A DNA stretch of 64,000 nt from Plazaster borealis (taxonomy: Eukaryota > Echinodermata > Asteroidea > Forcipulatida > Labidiasteridae). Below the pieces are notes generated by a model, which was not told where the DNA came from, did no database searches, and saw only the letters and a list, made by a program, of their open reading frames with translations. The translations under genes were made by a program, and so were the position numbers. Positions 1-12,479 of the stretch are shown in pieces (position 1 is the first letter of the stretch; each line of letters opens with the position of its first letter). The stretch is taken from contig CM037460.1 in the NCBI GenBank assembly GCA_021014325.1, positions 21,776,544 to 21,840,543 of the forward strand, read 5' to 3'.

Positions 1-2513
1 GAACAAGTGAAAAACTTGGAATTAAATGTAATTGTAAATGCATCCCACACCGCTTTTTCAGTTGTGTGTCTGCAGGAGGGTGGATCCAGTAAGCCTTTTC
101 CATGACTCCCATGAGCCTTTTTGGGGGGGGGGGTTGAACTTAAGCCTGCCACTGAGCTGGGTACTGGGTAACCATTGCAAATTGTAATGTGTATTTTTGC
201 ATAAAGTAAGTTTGATTTATATCATCAGTTTGCCGATGATGTAATAAAAGTAAGTAATCATAACAAACATTCACATCCAGTATGTAGAGTCTACTTTATG
301 CGAAGTATACCATGAAAAGATGGATGTACGGACCATGGAGGAATGTATGAACACACCTTGTTCACGATCTGACAACTAAACCATGGACCATGGACAAACG
401 GACATGGAATTATATGGGCCTAGCCCAATAAGTTGGTCCTTTACTCAATGAATCAGTCATACCATGGATGGTCGTTCACACATTATGCCATGTGGCATAA
501 ACACTAATTTATTTAAACACCCATGTAGATCATTGTCATTTGATTGGAGGATTGTACACCACTGGGAACATACACCACTGGCAACGAGGTTGTCATTTTG
601 TAAACATCATTATTATATTTGTATTGTATACTCATCATTCATATTAAATCGTAGTAATAACACAGTAACAATCAGCATGGATCAGTTGCTTTGGTAAATT
701 TTCCACTGCATGCCACCAATTTATCTCACTTAATTAATTTAGGTCAAATTACATCCTTACCTGTCCAGAAGGGTTGACAGAATGTATACAGAGAGGCACA
801 GGCACTTTCAACTTTGAACGGCTATACAAAACATGACAAAGTTTCAAAATCATGAAAAATTAGCCAATTTCCTTAAAATATTATTAATATCGATAAATAT
901 TACCCTTGACTTACCGTAATACTTTGTTCACTATTTTGTTCAAAATGTATTAAATAAATGTCTTGAAAACATGAAACATGTTGCGAAGTCAAATCAAAAC
1001 TAATCCAGCACTAGCGCAGCTGGCAGTAGAGTAGTAGGTAGCATAAAAACACTAAAACCACCACAGTCCATTGCGTTCGAAATGCATGAATGGTTACCTA
1101 AAAACAAAGACACGTGCTTATGCAGAAAGGGCGCTTGCTCATGAAATTGTGCGTTAGATGCTTATACAAAAGTGGACCAATCAGATTCATTAACAAACTG
1201 CCACGCCCACAAGTTTATTTATTAGGAAAGAAAGACTGGTTTCCATATCATTCATGTAATGTGGCATTAGCATTGATGGTACACGCGTCTGGGTTCCAAT
1301 TGTAAGCATATTTTGTGAACTTTTTATTTACAATTTTGACTGGCAGGGCAACTTCTACAATTCGGACTGCTGCAAATGTGGTAATATTTCTTACGTAGAT
1401 TATTCAAACACATTATTTATTGATGGTTCCTTGAACAAAGTTGTCATGTTGTGACGTTCACAGTTAAACATATGTTGTAAAGTGAAATACAATTGCCTGT
1501 TGACATTTCCCTTTCGGGTTGTGTAATATATCTGTACGTACGTGTGAGTCCGCATGAGGGCGCACTTCATTAGAGTTTCGAAACAAACAGTAAAATAAGG
1601 AGGAGGAAGAACTTGGAACCGAATTAAATTTGTAATTCTGGTGTGTGTTTTTAGTTTGTGTGCATACCAGTGCAGTCACCACAAATTGTTGAAAAACTTA
1701 CTTTGTCCATTTATTCATAAACATAAACATTTGAAGAAAAAAATTAAAATTCATTTCATTTATTCATAAAAAATTATGTAAAAAGTAGGTATGGAGTATC
1801 TGCAGAGAACCATGAAATTGTTCCCCTCAGAATGACAGACCTCCTAACAAGAAGTTTTCCTTGTGTTTTGCAAGTAAACCAAGTGAAGTTTGATACTCAA
1901 CACACACAATCAGAATAAATGACAAAGTCAATGGCTGTAGTGGAATGTTAGTTGTAGCTGCCAGAGTTACAGGGTATTCTGTTAAATTCTCCTGGTTATT
2001 TCCAAGATTATGAAGTTTATGAAGACAGACGGTGAGCTTCATCAATGTCGAAACAAACCATTATTTGTTGCATGATACCGCGAAGGTTTCATTCACCTCT
2101 TGATCCTACAGCAGGCCTGGAATTACACTACAGCAGGCCATGGCCTCTGTTTTGGCCTTCCTTGTCTTGTTGATTTTCCTTCAAAAGTTTCACATTTGTT
2201 TGTATCTTGCGGAATTGAACTGCTAAAAGCTTGGGGAATTGAACTGCCAAAAGCTGTTTTTTAAAAGTGTTTTTAATGATATCTTAAAATTTGTTGTTTA
2301 ACTTTGTTTAATTTTGACAGGTACTTCATTTTTCTGTGAGAGTTCTCAAAAAAAGAGTAATAACTCCTCCGTAAACGCCGGCTTGTACTAGTGGACTGAT
2401 GGTCTCTCGCTACTTGACTTGTATTGCTGCTTAGGAAATCAAACGACAAACCTCACACCTGGTGCTCAAAAACAACCGTTCTGCTCATAGCAGACTACTT
2501 CTCCCACAAAAGC
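1..2513. other. No gene recognised; upstream region of the DUSP22-like gene
   Basis: Only short ORFs without recognisable domains or convincing splice contexts are present. A G run is seen near 123-132. The stretch ends at the first coding exon of the phosphatase gene, so its last few hundred bases probably hold that gene's promoter and 5' UTR, but I can mark no start site. Confidence 0.5.
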
Positions 2514-5500
2514 ATGGGGGCTGGAATAAGTGAGGTAATACTGTCCCTTTGTCTGTTTGTTTCAATCATTTAAAGGAACGTTACAGAACTGGTAATTAAA
2601 ATTTTCTTTATGATCACAGATTTACATAAAACTTACACGGTCTAATGATGATGATAGTAGAAAACATCCCTAGAAATATTTCTGTCTGAAATGCCATATT
2701 TGATGAGAAATAAATAAAACTAATTTCCGATTGGAGTTTATCGCTCATTAGCCCCATTAATAGTGCCAATTCTCTGGACTTCCTCCGATCCTTGGCCCTA
2801 CGCCCACGTACCTCCAGGAGGTGACATTTGTTTTCGAACAGAAACTCACGTTTTTATGCCGAGATTTTTTCCCCAGTTGTCACTTATTGTGGCTCATTTG
2901 TGGACAGCACATTAATTCGAAAAAGAGCTCACTCATTTTGGTGTAATTTATGAAGAAAATCGGCGGCGTTACTGACACGGTTTGACTGCCCGGCATTCGC
3001 AATTTTGCTAATGCGCTATGGTCTTGGTGCAAGACGTTTCTCGTTTACCTTTCACGCACAGCGCGGCCGACGACCCGCTCATTCAACTCGCCAATTGCGC
3101 GCGGGGGGCGGTTCGTGGGCTAAAGTCAGGTGTTCGTGGCGCGCGCTATTTGCGAGTTGAATGAGCGGGTCGTCGGCCGCGCTGTGCGTTTTATTCATGC
3201 ATTGTATAACACATGCAAATGTGTAATCGGTTTTTCACTATTTTCTCGTGACCCAGATGGCCGATCGATCTTAAACTTCTACAGGTTTTTCAGTTTATGT
3301 ATATGGTGGATTCTATAAAGTGCTTACACTGCCAGTTAGCAAAAACCAATTCTGTAATGTTCCTTTAAAGGCCCTGTACACTATTGGTACGATCGAAAAA
3401 CACAAATGTTCACAGATTCACACATAACTTACATGATATAATTTTATAGTAAGTAATGGTAGAAAGGGTTCCTTAAAATATTTCTGCCTAAAATGCTATC
3501 GTTTCTGAGAAATGAGTAAAACAATAGTTTTTATCACGCGCGATAAAAACTTGATGTTTGAGAAAACAGAAAACACATAAGGTCTCTTTTGACTATTTTC
3601 TCGTGACCTCGATGACCAATTGAGCTCAAACTTTCACAGGTTTGTTTGTTCATGCATATATGTTGAATCACACAAAATGTGGACACTGATTTTGAGCTGT
3701 TACCAAAAGTGTACAATACCTTCAATTGTTGTTTCATCGAGTAAATTATATTATTAATCGGAATGTAATCAACTGTGCAAGTCTCGGGCGTATTCAAACT
3801 TCCGGGACCAAGTTGGTCTCAGCGCAAGTATAGTGCCAATACGCAAGATTGGATTGTCTTTCGATCTTGGCCCTACTCCATATCTGGCTCTACTAGCGTG
3901 TGATAATCATTAATTGTAACCCTCGATCCTCCCAACAATCATGAACTGGAGAGATATGAGGAGGGTTTTGTACATCTTTGGTACCAAAGTCTTATGATAC
4001 CACCATCAAGGAGGATCGAGGGCTATCCATTATCCATAAAGTCAAAAGACGTACAAGACTGTCCTCGTAATCTCCGTTTCCCAAACAACAGAATTTAGCT
4101 TCCTCAGTCAGAATTAAACTCGGATCAAGAGGAGAGCTGAACATTTTGTGTTGAGAGAAATAAGTTGACACTGCAGAAAGTGTTAAATTCTTGTGTAGAA
4201 AACGACAAAGGTTTTAATGTTTTCTGAATCTTTTACTTGCAGATTATTCCTGGTCTTTTTGTTGGAAACTTCAGGGGTAAGAATGAAATTGTAAAAAGAT
4301 TCTTGTTGCAGTTTCCTAACTGCGTTCTTGAGGGTTTTAAAAAACACGCAAAAAGCTCAAACTGGATTGTTTTTATGGAATTTAATGACAAAACAAACTT
4401 ATTGCTGCCTGACCATGCCAGAAAACACCAGGGCGAATCCCCTTCTCTTTATGATAAATGCACTGGGTAATTTTACGTGCATTACACAACACACAGGACC
4501 TACAGCTTTACATCCCATCCGAAGGATGAAGCAATAATGGTCAAGTGTCTTGCTTAAGGACACAAGTGTCATGGGCAGGACTCAAACCCACATTTTGCTG
4601 ATCAGAACGCCAGAGCTTTAGTCTGGTGTGCTTTACATGCCTATGATGCCAATGACAATTATAGTGTTGAAAAATGACGTAGATATGGACTTGTGAAAAT
4701 GCTAGCAGGCCAGTGCAATTGCAAACTTACTGGTCCAGCTCGCTACTGCCAACAGACGAAAGGACAAGCTCTTCAGAAATATCATGATTTACATTCAATG
4801 CATAACGATCTATTTCTTTTTCAGATGCAAAAGATCAGGAGGCATTACGTAATAATAACATCACACACATCGTGTCAATCCATGATCATCCTAAGGGGCA
4901 ACTCCCGGTAAGGATTTACAGACGAACATGAGCGAAAAACAAAAAGCATTCTATGCCTAATACTCCTGTGAGGGTACGACAGTTTTTCCTTACTGATGGG
5001 TACCTCCATGAAGGAAACAGAAACGTTTTCTCAAAAATTTCAACAGGTCCCAAGGCAATGACAAAGGGGCGTGTTTGCAGTAGTATCTGTTAGGTATTGT
5101 TCCTGGGATTCCCTTTGTTGATGTGTTTTTTAGGGAATCGGGTTGGAATGGAGCTATCTTGCCCTGCCTTTCACCTCTGTGGACCCCAGTTCGAACCCCA
5201 CCACAGACCACAGCCTTACATGTAGATTGGGTTTTATGTCCCTACCTACATTAGTTATGTGGGTTTTCCTTATTAAGGGTTTTTTTATCTAACAACTGAG
5301 CATTTCTCCATCGTCTTCTCTACACGGGTATATTCAGGCATATGGTATTACATTTCTAGTCAAGGAAGATTTAAATAAATAAATAGATAAATAAATAAAT
5401 AAATAAATACTTTCATTTCTATTATCAAATCTCAAGAAAGACTAATGCAAACAAATCTTGAGATTTTGTGAAACTATGGTAATATTGTTTAAACTGTTTT

Positions 5501-8500
5501 GATGTTGTTTATCCCAAGCTTACACTTTGTAGGGCTTTAAAGGTAAATATTGTAAGCATGGATATTGGAATGAATGTGTTGGGGGAGAACGTGACGTTTC
5601 TTGTTCTCTTTCCTCAGCATATCGAGTACCTCTGTTTAAACTCGGCAGACACTCCTACTGCAAACATGTAAGTAAACATCATGTGATGGAGTCCTATAAC
5701 TTGCTGAATTTTGCCGGGCTGGAAAGGGTTGTGCAAACAATTTTGTTGGGGTACAACAAAATCATTCAACACTGCATTATGTGCACATTCTAAAGCCTGG
5801 TTCATACTTTGCACACATTGCGAAAGCGAAGCGAATTTTCTCGTGTCACAAATTGGAAAACGGCGCATACTGATTGTTTGCATCGCAATAATTCTCATCA
5901 GTTTGCTACAGCGTGAAGTATGAACTGGGCTTTATAGGACTATAAAAAGTAACTTTACGTTTGAGTGCCAATTAAATGCATCAAATACATAGGGACTTTG
6001 TGTGGTTAGATTTGAAATGCTGGTTAAAAGATACTACATACCTGGGCTCAATTTTATAAATTAAGCGTAGAAAAAATTATTTTGCATGGCAAAAATTAGC
6101 AGTGAACCAGTCACAAGCCATATACATTACATGGTGTTTTGGTTAGTTACCTGTTTCTGCTTAGCAAGATTTTTCTGTGCTGAGCATTTTGTTGTGCCTA
6201 ATGAAGACTGGACCGGAATTTTATTAGAAAACAGAGGGATTAACAAGAATAACATTCCTGTCTGGAACTTGAAAATTCATACGAGATATTAAAGTGTACT
6301 TTTATTTCTTGCGTGTTTAATTGTAGCTCTCAGTTTTTCTACAAGTCCACTGAGTTCATTCACAAATGCAGAGTGAATCAGGGCTGCGTACTTGTGCACT
6401 GGTATGTACATGTCAATTCTAAAACTTACATTTATTTAAAAATAATTGTAAAAACTTATAAGTAAGTAAGTAGGTAAATATGGCTATCAAATATGGGTAC
6501 ACTTTTTTATGAACCACCTTGTGTACTTCATGAATATTTCTAAACAATACATAACAAAACAAAGAATGAATTTAAGAAGTACCCATAAATACAGTTATAC
6601 AAGACATAAACCAAAATAAGTATGGAGGCATCTTCTAGAAGCCGGGGCTTGTGGTGAGATGCCTGATGGACAGACAGAAGACATAACATAAGTAGGAACG
6701 AGAACAAACGGACAAACGGGTTGGACAGACAGAAATGATGAAAGATATGATAAATTAAGTAAAATGTAAAAAGGGAAACATGCTGACCAACCATATCAGA
6801 TACTTATCCACCCTTCTATAACCACTTTATCTCACTTCACCCATATAGCTTGAGGACAATATGTTGCCTTGCTAATTTGGGGTGTCATGTGGCCGAGTGG
6901 TTTAGAGCATCGAATTCAAGTTCCGATGGTTAGGTCATCGAGGTGTGGGTTCGAATCCCGGTCATGACACTTTTGTCCTTTAGCAAGATACTTTACTATT
7001 TGCTTCTGTTCACCCAGGGGTATAAATGGGTACCTGGGAGGGTAGAGGTTGATATTGTGTTTGAAAAAGCCTTCGGAGCGCCACGGCAGCCCAGGGCTGT
7101 ATACTCCCCAGGGAGCTGAGAAAGATTAAAGGAATGTTATCGGCCCAATGACCAGGACACTAATGTAAAGCACATTGATACGTTATTGTAAAATTCGCTA
7201 TATAAGAACTAGTTATTATTATTATTATTATTATTAATTTCAATGTCCGCTTCACTCTATGACAACCTCATCCCCTGGCTTTAAAGACTTGTCATCCAGA
7301 AAATCAAAATTTGTAATATTATAAGTTTGTGTTTTGTAGCCAGAACTAGGATAGTTTGTGGGGAGGAATCTTTTGCAGCTTCTGGTGGAACTCCCTTCCA
7401 GAAGAAATCTGAATACCGCCAATTTTGTCCAACCCTGCCGAACCATCTCAGCTCCCTGGGAAGTATACAGCCTGTGCGGCCAAGTATGTAGTGCACTAAC
7501 CTAAATCTATCACAAGAACCATCTCTGCCTGCATAGGTACCCATTTACTCCTGGGTGAAGAGAAGCAAATAATGTGTCTTGCTCAAGGGCACAAGTAATG
7601 TACTCAGAAAAAAACTGTTTCTTCCATTTGTTGTACAACCTCCATGTTTCAAAATTGAATTTACATTGGATTATTGGTGAAATTTGTTTTACTATCCCAT
7701 GTTCCCCTCTCCAACTGTGAATGTGGTTTTTCCTCTGGCTACAGTATTGCTGGTGTGTCAAGGAGTGTAACACTGACAGTAGCATACCTAATGACAGTAA
7801 CTGACCACGGCTGGAGGGATTGTCTCAAGGCGGTCAAGCAGGCCAGGCAAGTGGCCAACCCTAACTTTGGTTTCCAGAGGCAGCTTCAGAATTTCGAGCA
7901 CACACATCTTGAACAGGTGAGAGAAGGCAAAGGTCAAATCTGATGAATTTACTGAATGGTGTGGTGAAATTGGTCATATTTTTGAATGCATGAGGGCGCT
8001 TTCTTCAGGGAATGTCTTGCATCACAATTACAGTTTCATCTAATTTTAACGGCCTGTTTGTAGTTTTCTTGCATCAGTGACGAAATACATAAACGTAATA
8101 ATAACAAAAATGAAAAAAACCTGTTGTTTACCCCTTTTTTTATCACGTAAAAATTGGTCCACATGCGCCCTCACGTGGTCAAAAATACGGCAAAGCTGGG
8201 GATTAAAGGCAGGGTGTACTTTTGGTAATTACTCTACAAATTAATGACCATAAAAAACTTGCATGGTAATGAGTGCTGGAGAGCTGTTGATATTATACAA
8301 CATTATGAGAAATGACTCCCTTTGAAGTAATTTAGTTTTAGAGAAATAGGTAATTTTTCACCCAAATATTTGAATCTGAGAAAGGCTTCGGGCATGAAGC
8401 CTTTCTCAGCTATCTGAAAGCACACAATTCTATGCAACAAGGGTGTTTTTTCTTTCATTAGTTTCTTGCAACTCCGATGACCACATTTTCATTTATTTAT

Positions 8501-9055
8501 TGTCTAAGGGAAAACCTTATACGTCATTCTCAAATCTGTGTATAGTGAAACTCTTTCAGTGTTTATTCCCAGTGTGAACAGGTCGGGCAAAGCATACATC
8601 ATTCTCAAGCCTGTGTAAAGTGAAACTCTTTCAGTGTTTATTCCCAATGTGAACAGGTCGGGCAAAGCATACATCATTCTCAAGCCTGTGTATAGTGAAA
8701 CTCTTTCAGTGTTTATTCCCAATGTGAACAGGTCGGGCAAAGCATACATCATTCTCAAACCTGTGTATAGTGAAACTCTTTCAGTGTTTATTCCCAGTGT
8801 GAACAGGTCGGGCAAAGCATACATCTTTCTCAAGCCTGTGTATAGTGAAACTCTGTCAATGTTTATTCCCAATGTGAACAGGTCAGGCTCAGTATACGAG
8901 AGAAAATCTCAGACTCGTTGAGAGAGAGGGACACGGCGGCAATTCAACAGCTCCTGGACAAGTGCAATCAGAAATCTCAACCTAATCAAGACAATGAGTT
9001 CTACCCTCTCCCGCATAACGCTTACTCACAACCAGATCAACATCCTGCACCCTGA
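2514..9055 (+). CDS. DUSP22-like: Atypical dual-specificity phosphatase, DUSP22/DUSP15 type (7 exons)
   Basis: Small dual-specificity phosphatase of the JNK-pathway-associated group, expected to remove phosphate from Tyr/Ser/Thr and to sit on membranes through an N-myristate. Coding exons: 2514-2534, 4243-4276, 4825-4907, 5618-5667, 6327-6401, 7745-7916, 8882-9055; all junctions are GT-AG and keep frame (202 residues). The protein starts MGAGIS, a myristoylation-type N-terminus encoded alone on exon 1. PGLFVGNF (10-17), THIVSIHD (32-39), the general-acid region SADTP (55-59) and the signature HCIAGVSRS (87-95, catalytic Cys88) follow, then ANPNFGFQRQLQ. Cys88 and Asp57 have the same numbers as in human DUSP22. 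The C-terminus (from residue 146, VRLSIREK) is specific and polar. Vertebrate DUSP15 and DUSP22 are paralogues, so this is best called an orthologue of both. The last exon begins at the edge of a 75-bp tandem array. Introns are full of SINEs and foldback elements. Confidence 0.92.
2570..3368. mobile_element. Foldback/MITE-like element (TTTAAAGG ends) in intron 1
   Basis: The left end reads TTAAAGGAACGTTACAGAAC and the right end is its reverse complement with few changes. Internal text (ACTATTTTCTCGTGACC and similar) is shared with the adjoining element. It starts 36 bp after the exon 1 donor of the phosphatase gene and has no coding capacity. It contains the GC-rich inverted repeat at 3054-3189. 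Confidence 0.6.
3054..3189. repeat. GC-rich perfect inverted repeat, 38-bp arms
   Basis: Arms 3054-3091 and 3152-3189 are exact reverse complements (left arm begins ACGCACAGCGCGGCCGACGA), separated by a 60-bp G/C-rich spacer. It lies inside the 2570-3368 element, much richer in GC than its surroundings, and could be the core of a nested foldback element. Confidence 0.85.
3364..3726. mobile_element. MITE, 'GTACAC..TTGGTAATT' family, copy 1
   Basis: Ends read AAAGGCCCTGTACACTATTGG and its inverse, with the family's body (TTTCTGAGAAATGAGTAAAA; CGATGACCAATTGAGC; TTTTCACAGGTTTGTT). It abuts the previous element and shares the TTTAAAGG joint. About a dozen related copies occur across the window. 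Non-coding. Confidence 0.7.
4415..4640 (-). mobile_element. SINE family 1 fragment, minus strand
   Basis: Matches the 28560-28790 copy closely (GGCGAATCCCCTTCTCTTTA; TTTTACGTGCATTACACAAC; GGACACAAGTGTC). A box-B-like sequence is present in reverse (GACTCAAACCCAC). Lies in the phosphatase intron after exon 2. Confidence 0.7.
5120..5410 (+). mobile_element. SINE family 2, with (AAAT)n tail
   Basis: A degraded tRNA-like head with box B (AGTTCGAACCCCA) is followed by a body shared with 29098-29345 (GGGTTTT..GTCCCTACCT; CATCGTCTTCTCTACACGGG) and an (AAAT)n tail at about 5375-5410. Sits in the phosphatase intron before exon 4. Confidence 0.75.
6880..7236 (+). mobile_element. tRNA-Leu-like SINE, family 1, with (ATT)n tail
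   Basis: The head (6887-6969) looks like a class II tRNA: box A TGGCCGAGTGG, a long variable region, box B GGTTCGAATCC, and complementary TGTCATG/CATGACA ends. The unrelated body holds ATGGGTACCTGGGAGGGTAG and ends GCTATATAAGAAC followed by (ATT)n. That architecture marks a SINE rather than a functional tRNA gene. Confidence 0.85.
7430..7610 (-). mobile_element. SINE family 1 body fragment, minus strand
   Basis: The reverse complement matches the body of the 6880-7236 SINE (TTTGCTTCTCTTCACCCAGG; AATGGGTACC; CCCAGGGAGCTGAGA). The tRNA head is missing. The two SINE pieces are inverted relative to each other in one intron and could pair in the transcript. Confidence 0.75.
8205..8500. mobile_element. 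MITE, 'TTGGTAATT' family, truncated copy
   Basis: Begins AAAGGCAGGGTGTACTTTTGG and carries the family body (AGAGCTGTTGATATTATACA; GAAATGACTCCCTTTGAAGT; internal palindrome GAGAAAGGCTTCGGGCATGAAGCCTTTCTC). The right terminus is missing where the 75-bp tandem array starts. Confidence 0.65.
8522..8896 (+). repeat. Tandem repeat, 75-bp unit, about five copies
   Basis: Near-identical units with spacing of exactly 75 bp (GAACAGGTC at 8576, 8651, 8726, 8801, 8876). Because 75 is a multiple of three, open frames run through it on both strands, but these look like by-products. The last unit runs into the 3' splice site and first bases of the phosphatase terminal exon. Confidence 0.95.
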
Positions 9056-9169
9056 TATACCCAACGGTTTTAGGGTTAAGTTTTGGATCTGGAAAGCAAC
9101 CTTTCAGGGAAGTAAGGTTTGTTTTTTATTCAGTGTAAAAGTCCTTTTGTATACTCAAAATGGAGGGAG

Positions 9170-9533
9170 TTAAACGTATTATACAGGATTGGTAGAGCTG
9201 ACAGAATAGTCGCTGTCAATGTTTTGTGTGATCAACATGAACTAACAAACCTGTGAAAATTTGGGGTTAATTTGTTGTGTGAGTCAGGAGAAAATAGTGC
9301 ACAATTTTCAGCATGTAAACACATTGTCATTAATTTTGATTTTAACAATCGAAATCAGCTGTTGCATTATTTTAAAGTTTTCAGATACAGTTTTATTGAA
9401 TATTTCTTTATTTCATAGGGAAATATTGAAATAAATGGTTCTAGTATGAACTTCATAATCAGTAAGATTTCAGACTAAAATTAAACAATGTTTTTTATCC
9501 TTTCCAATCCTGTATAATACCTTTAACTATTCC
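9170..9533. mobile_element. MITE, 'ATACAGGATTGGTAGAGCTG' family
   Basis: Left end CGTATTATACAGGATTGGTA and right end TCCAATCCTGTATAATACCT are inverted. The body shares CTGTGAAAATTTGGG with the other MITE family. Right-half copies occur at about 25430-25553 and 61155-61275. Confidence 0.65.
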
Positions 9534-9611
9534 AGTGATTCTTTAAACATGAAAATCTTTAATCATGCTAAAATCCAGTGGAAGAGCTAAGGTATTTTCA
9601 AGGGACATTTA

Positions 9612-9785
9612 ATAAGGTAATAAAAGAGTGGCGACAAGGTCTTAAATGGCTGTTTGAAACTGGCAGGGTCGTGGCCGTGTGATAAAGGACTGAGCTGAAT
9701 GGGAGGTCCTTCATCGCATGGCCAACGACCCTGCAAGGTTTTTAACGGCCGTTTAAGACTGTGTCACTACTCTTTTATTCCCATT
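9612..9785. mobile_element. Foldback element (AAAGAGTGG..CGACAAGGTC)
   Basis: The two halves are inverted copies: AATAAAAGAGTGGCGACAAG and GGTCTTAAATGGCTGTTT on the left; AAACGGCC..TTAAGAC..GTCACTACTCTTTTATT on the right, with GGGTCGTGGCC/GGCCAACGACC inside. The left half recurs near 31297-31375. Confidence 0.7.
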
Positions 9786-10245
9786 CATGAATACCCTTTG
9801 TGTTAAAAAGCGTAAAAATTAAGGAAAAACTGTTGCTGAATTTGTCTTTTTGTAAAGTTTTTCAATTCTTGTCCTCGGGCCGTTTTGCCAAAGGTCACAT
9901 TGCAACATTGTCAACATTTTATGCGTACGCGTGCTTCTAATAGATTTTAAATTGAGTACTGAATGTATTGATTGCGCTACGCTTTATTAGTGCCTGCGTA
10001 AGCTTGCGCACCAACATGCGTATGGCTATGAATGCCGAATGTGCTTTAGCCAACTGGTCTTAAACAGTTCCAGCTATGTCTTTATCAGCCGTTTAAATAC
10101 CAGGTAAACATGGTCATGTGACCACCTTTCAACCAATAGGACAGCCTAAACTTTCTGGGGCAATTATGAATAATTATTATGACACAGTATTTATAACGTG
10201 CAGTTTCTGGTGACCCATTCATCATAGGCCTCAAATTAGCCCTCA

Positions 10246-10398
10246 GCACCCATACCAATGGGAGACTTTTGAGACGATAGCGGGCGTCCCACTCACCAGT
10301 CCTTTTCTGTTGTTCTCGTCGCTGAGAACACTAATGGAAAAGGACCAGTAAGTGGGATGCCCACTACCACCTCAAAAGTCTCTCATTGCCGTGGTGCC
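10246..10398. repeat. Imperfect inverted repeat (foldback)
   Basis: Arms pair GGGAGACTTTTGAG with CTCAAAAGTCTCTC, GGGCGTCCCACT with AGTGGGATGCCC and CCAGTCCTTTTC with GAAAAGGACCAG around a short GAGAACA-containing loop. Non-coding. Confidence 0.8.
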
Positions 10399-11263
10399 CT
10401 GTGCATTTGCTGTGGTGCCCTTTGCAAAGTTCCAATACAACTTTCCATTTTCCTCATAGAAGTGTCCCATACCAGAAGAAAATTGCTGTGCCCCTTCAAG
10501 AGAAAAATTCAAGGCCTGCATTCAAAGGCCCCACTTACTTGGTTACTTAGCAAATTTGAAATAAACAGGCATGATATTTGACCTTAGGCAAAAAGTAGGA
10601 AAATCTTGTTGAGTACAAGGGCTTACCTACATGGTATACACTTTGATAGGCTTCCTTAAGGCTATTTAATAATAATTCTTACTAATTTCTGGAGAATAAA
10701 GGAATCTGAAATCAAATAAAAATGGGAAGATTGTCATGCCAGATTAAACCGATTGGCTCTTTTTAAAAGAGATCTGGGCCCAATTTCATAGAGCTGTTTA
10801 ACGGCCGATTTTGTGCTTACTGTATGAGTTTCCATTTCAAAAGGTATGTTTCTGTTGCTTACTGTATGAAAATGAATGGCGTAACGATGCAAATCCATGG
10901 GGAATGCGCAAGCTGGCTGCCTAATTTTCTTGCTAACCTGTGAAATACGATAACGCTTAAGCAAATTTTTTTGCTACAGTTAGCATAGTTAGCACAGTGC
11001 GTGGTGTACCCATAAGAGCTAAGATTTGTTCCTACTTTAGTGACAACCTTTCTTTGGGTCATACAGTCTCTATTACATTTGATCTTTTTAAGGGTGGGGT
11101 GTATTGTGCTAGGAGACTTTAAAACTCTGAAAGTAAGTATACTATGATGTAGATGGTGGATTGATGGTGTAAAACCCAGGTGCATGTGGGTTGTGGGTTT
11201 TAATCACTTGCTAGTTTGTGTTCAGTTCAGTATTACTGCTTTTTAGCAGTAGGTTTATAACAA

Positions 11264-11486
11264 AGCACCAAAGGGGCAAGATGGGGAACTCGAGCTGAAA
11301 TGTAAAATGTTCACTGGATGCCATTTCAGCGAGCAACTCTTTTGATCCATCAATAGATCAGTCCAGACAATTACCATTGGTATCAATGATATAACAAAAC
11401 ATTTGCTTGCTAAAATGGCACCCATGCGTATTTCACATTCCAACAATAGATAGAGCTCCAGTTCCCCATCTTGCTCCTTTGGCGCT
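11264..11486. mobile_element. MITE with TIR AGCACCAAAGGGGCAAGATG
   Basis: The left end AGCACCAAAGGGGCAAGATG, then GGGAACT, is mirrored on the right by AGTTCCCCATCTTGCTCC followed by TTTGGCGCT. Inner arms CTGAAATGTAAAATG/CATTTCA extend the symmetry. No coding capacity. Confidence 0.75.
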
Positions 11487-12479
11487 CTATAATCTTTGGT
11501 CATAAAGGGTTGCTCTGGAGTTGGTTTGTTTACTGATCGAGAAAAGATCAGTGGTTGTAAATATATATAAATCTATTGGTACATGTAGGTGCAATAGTTT
11601 GATTTTATTGTTGAATACTAATTGATTAACTTTCAGTATGAGCAAGAAGTCTGAGACCATGAATGATGGTTTTTGTACTAAGGACAGTTGGCACGGTCAA
11701 GGTACCCTTCTAAACCATGTGTAAATGGAAGAGGCAGTAAAAGGGGATCACCATAAAGGAATGCAACTTTTTGACCAAAAGGAAGTTGAGGGATTAAGAG
11801 ATGATTAAGAGATGTATTATTGTTTATAAAGACCATGTAACCTGTGTTTACAAAAACAATGACCTTCTACATTCTAGGGCCTTTCTGGCAGGCAAGATAC
11901 TACACTGGTCATATAGGAATTGTTTACATTTTGTGTCGTAATTTTAACATAAAATCAAGAGTTATTGAAGTTAAAGCTGAACAAGTTTTGAGATGTACCC
12001 CTTTTCTTCATATATATCAAAAGTTGAGAAAAATCAGATGATGTAATCTCCATATGAGAGTCAATAATTTCTTCCATTGAGCTGTGTACAAACTGTGCCT
12101 GCAGGAAGTCCCTGTGGCTATTTTGTAAACATGCGATGAAACATGTCACATGGTCTATATAGTAGTAAACAGGCCAAATGATTATGGGGCATGCAAGTCA
12201 AAGTTGTGCCAAAATGTTTTTGTTTTCTAGACAGATTTAACAGTATAGATGGTTTGCTTTCAAAACAACCCTGTTTCACACATCATTGATAGTTTGTAAA
12301 TAACACAGGGCATTGTTGTTTTTCTATTTAAAATGAAATATTATTTCTTACAGCATGTCATTTATTTGTGTTTACTTTCAAATCTGGGCTTCAAGGCGTT
12401 GCTTACCACAGAATTATGCACTTAAGGTGCATAATTCTGTGTGCTGCTCATGCAGTATTCCACTGTTAGCAGCAACAGG

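Noticed and set aside
6887..6969. Functional tRNA-Leu gene
   Set aside because: Boxes A and B are present, but the sequence continues into a SINE body with an (ATT)n tail that recurs elsewhere, so it is a tRNA-derived SINE head.
8504..8921. Repetitive ORFs on both strands (122 and 95 codons)
   Set aside because: They arise because the 75-bp repeat unit is a multiple of three. One strand's frame has no start context and neither resembles a protein; the region is intron sequence before the phosphatase terminal exon.
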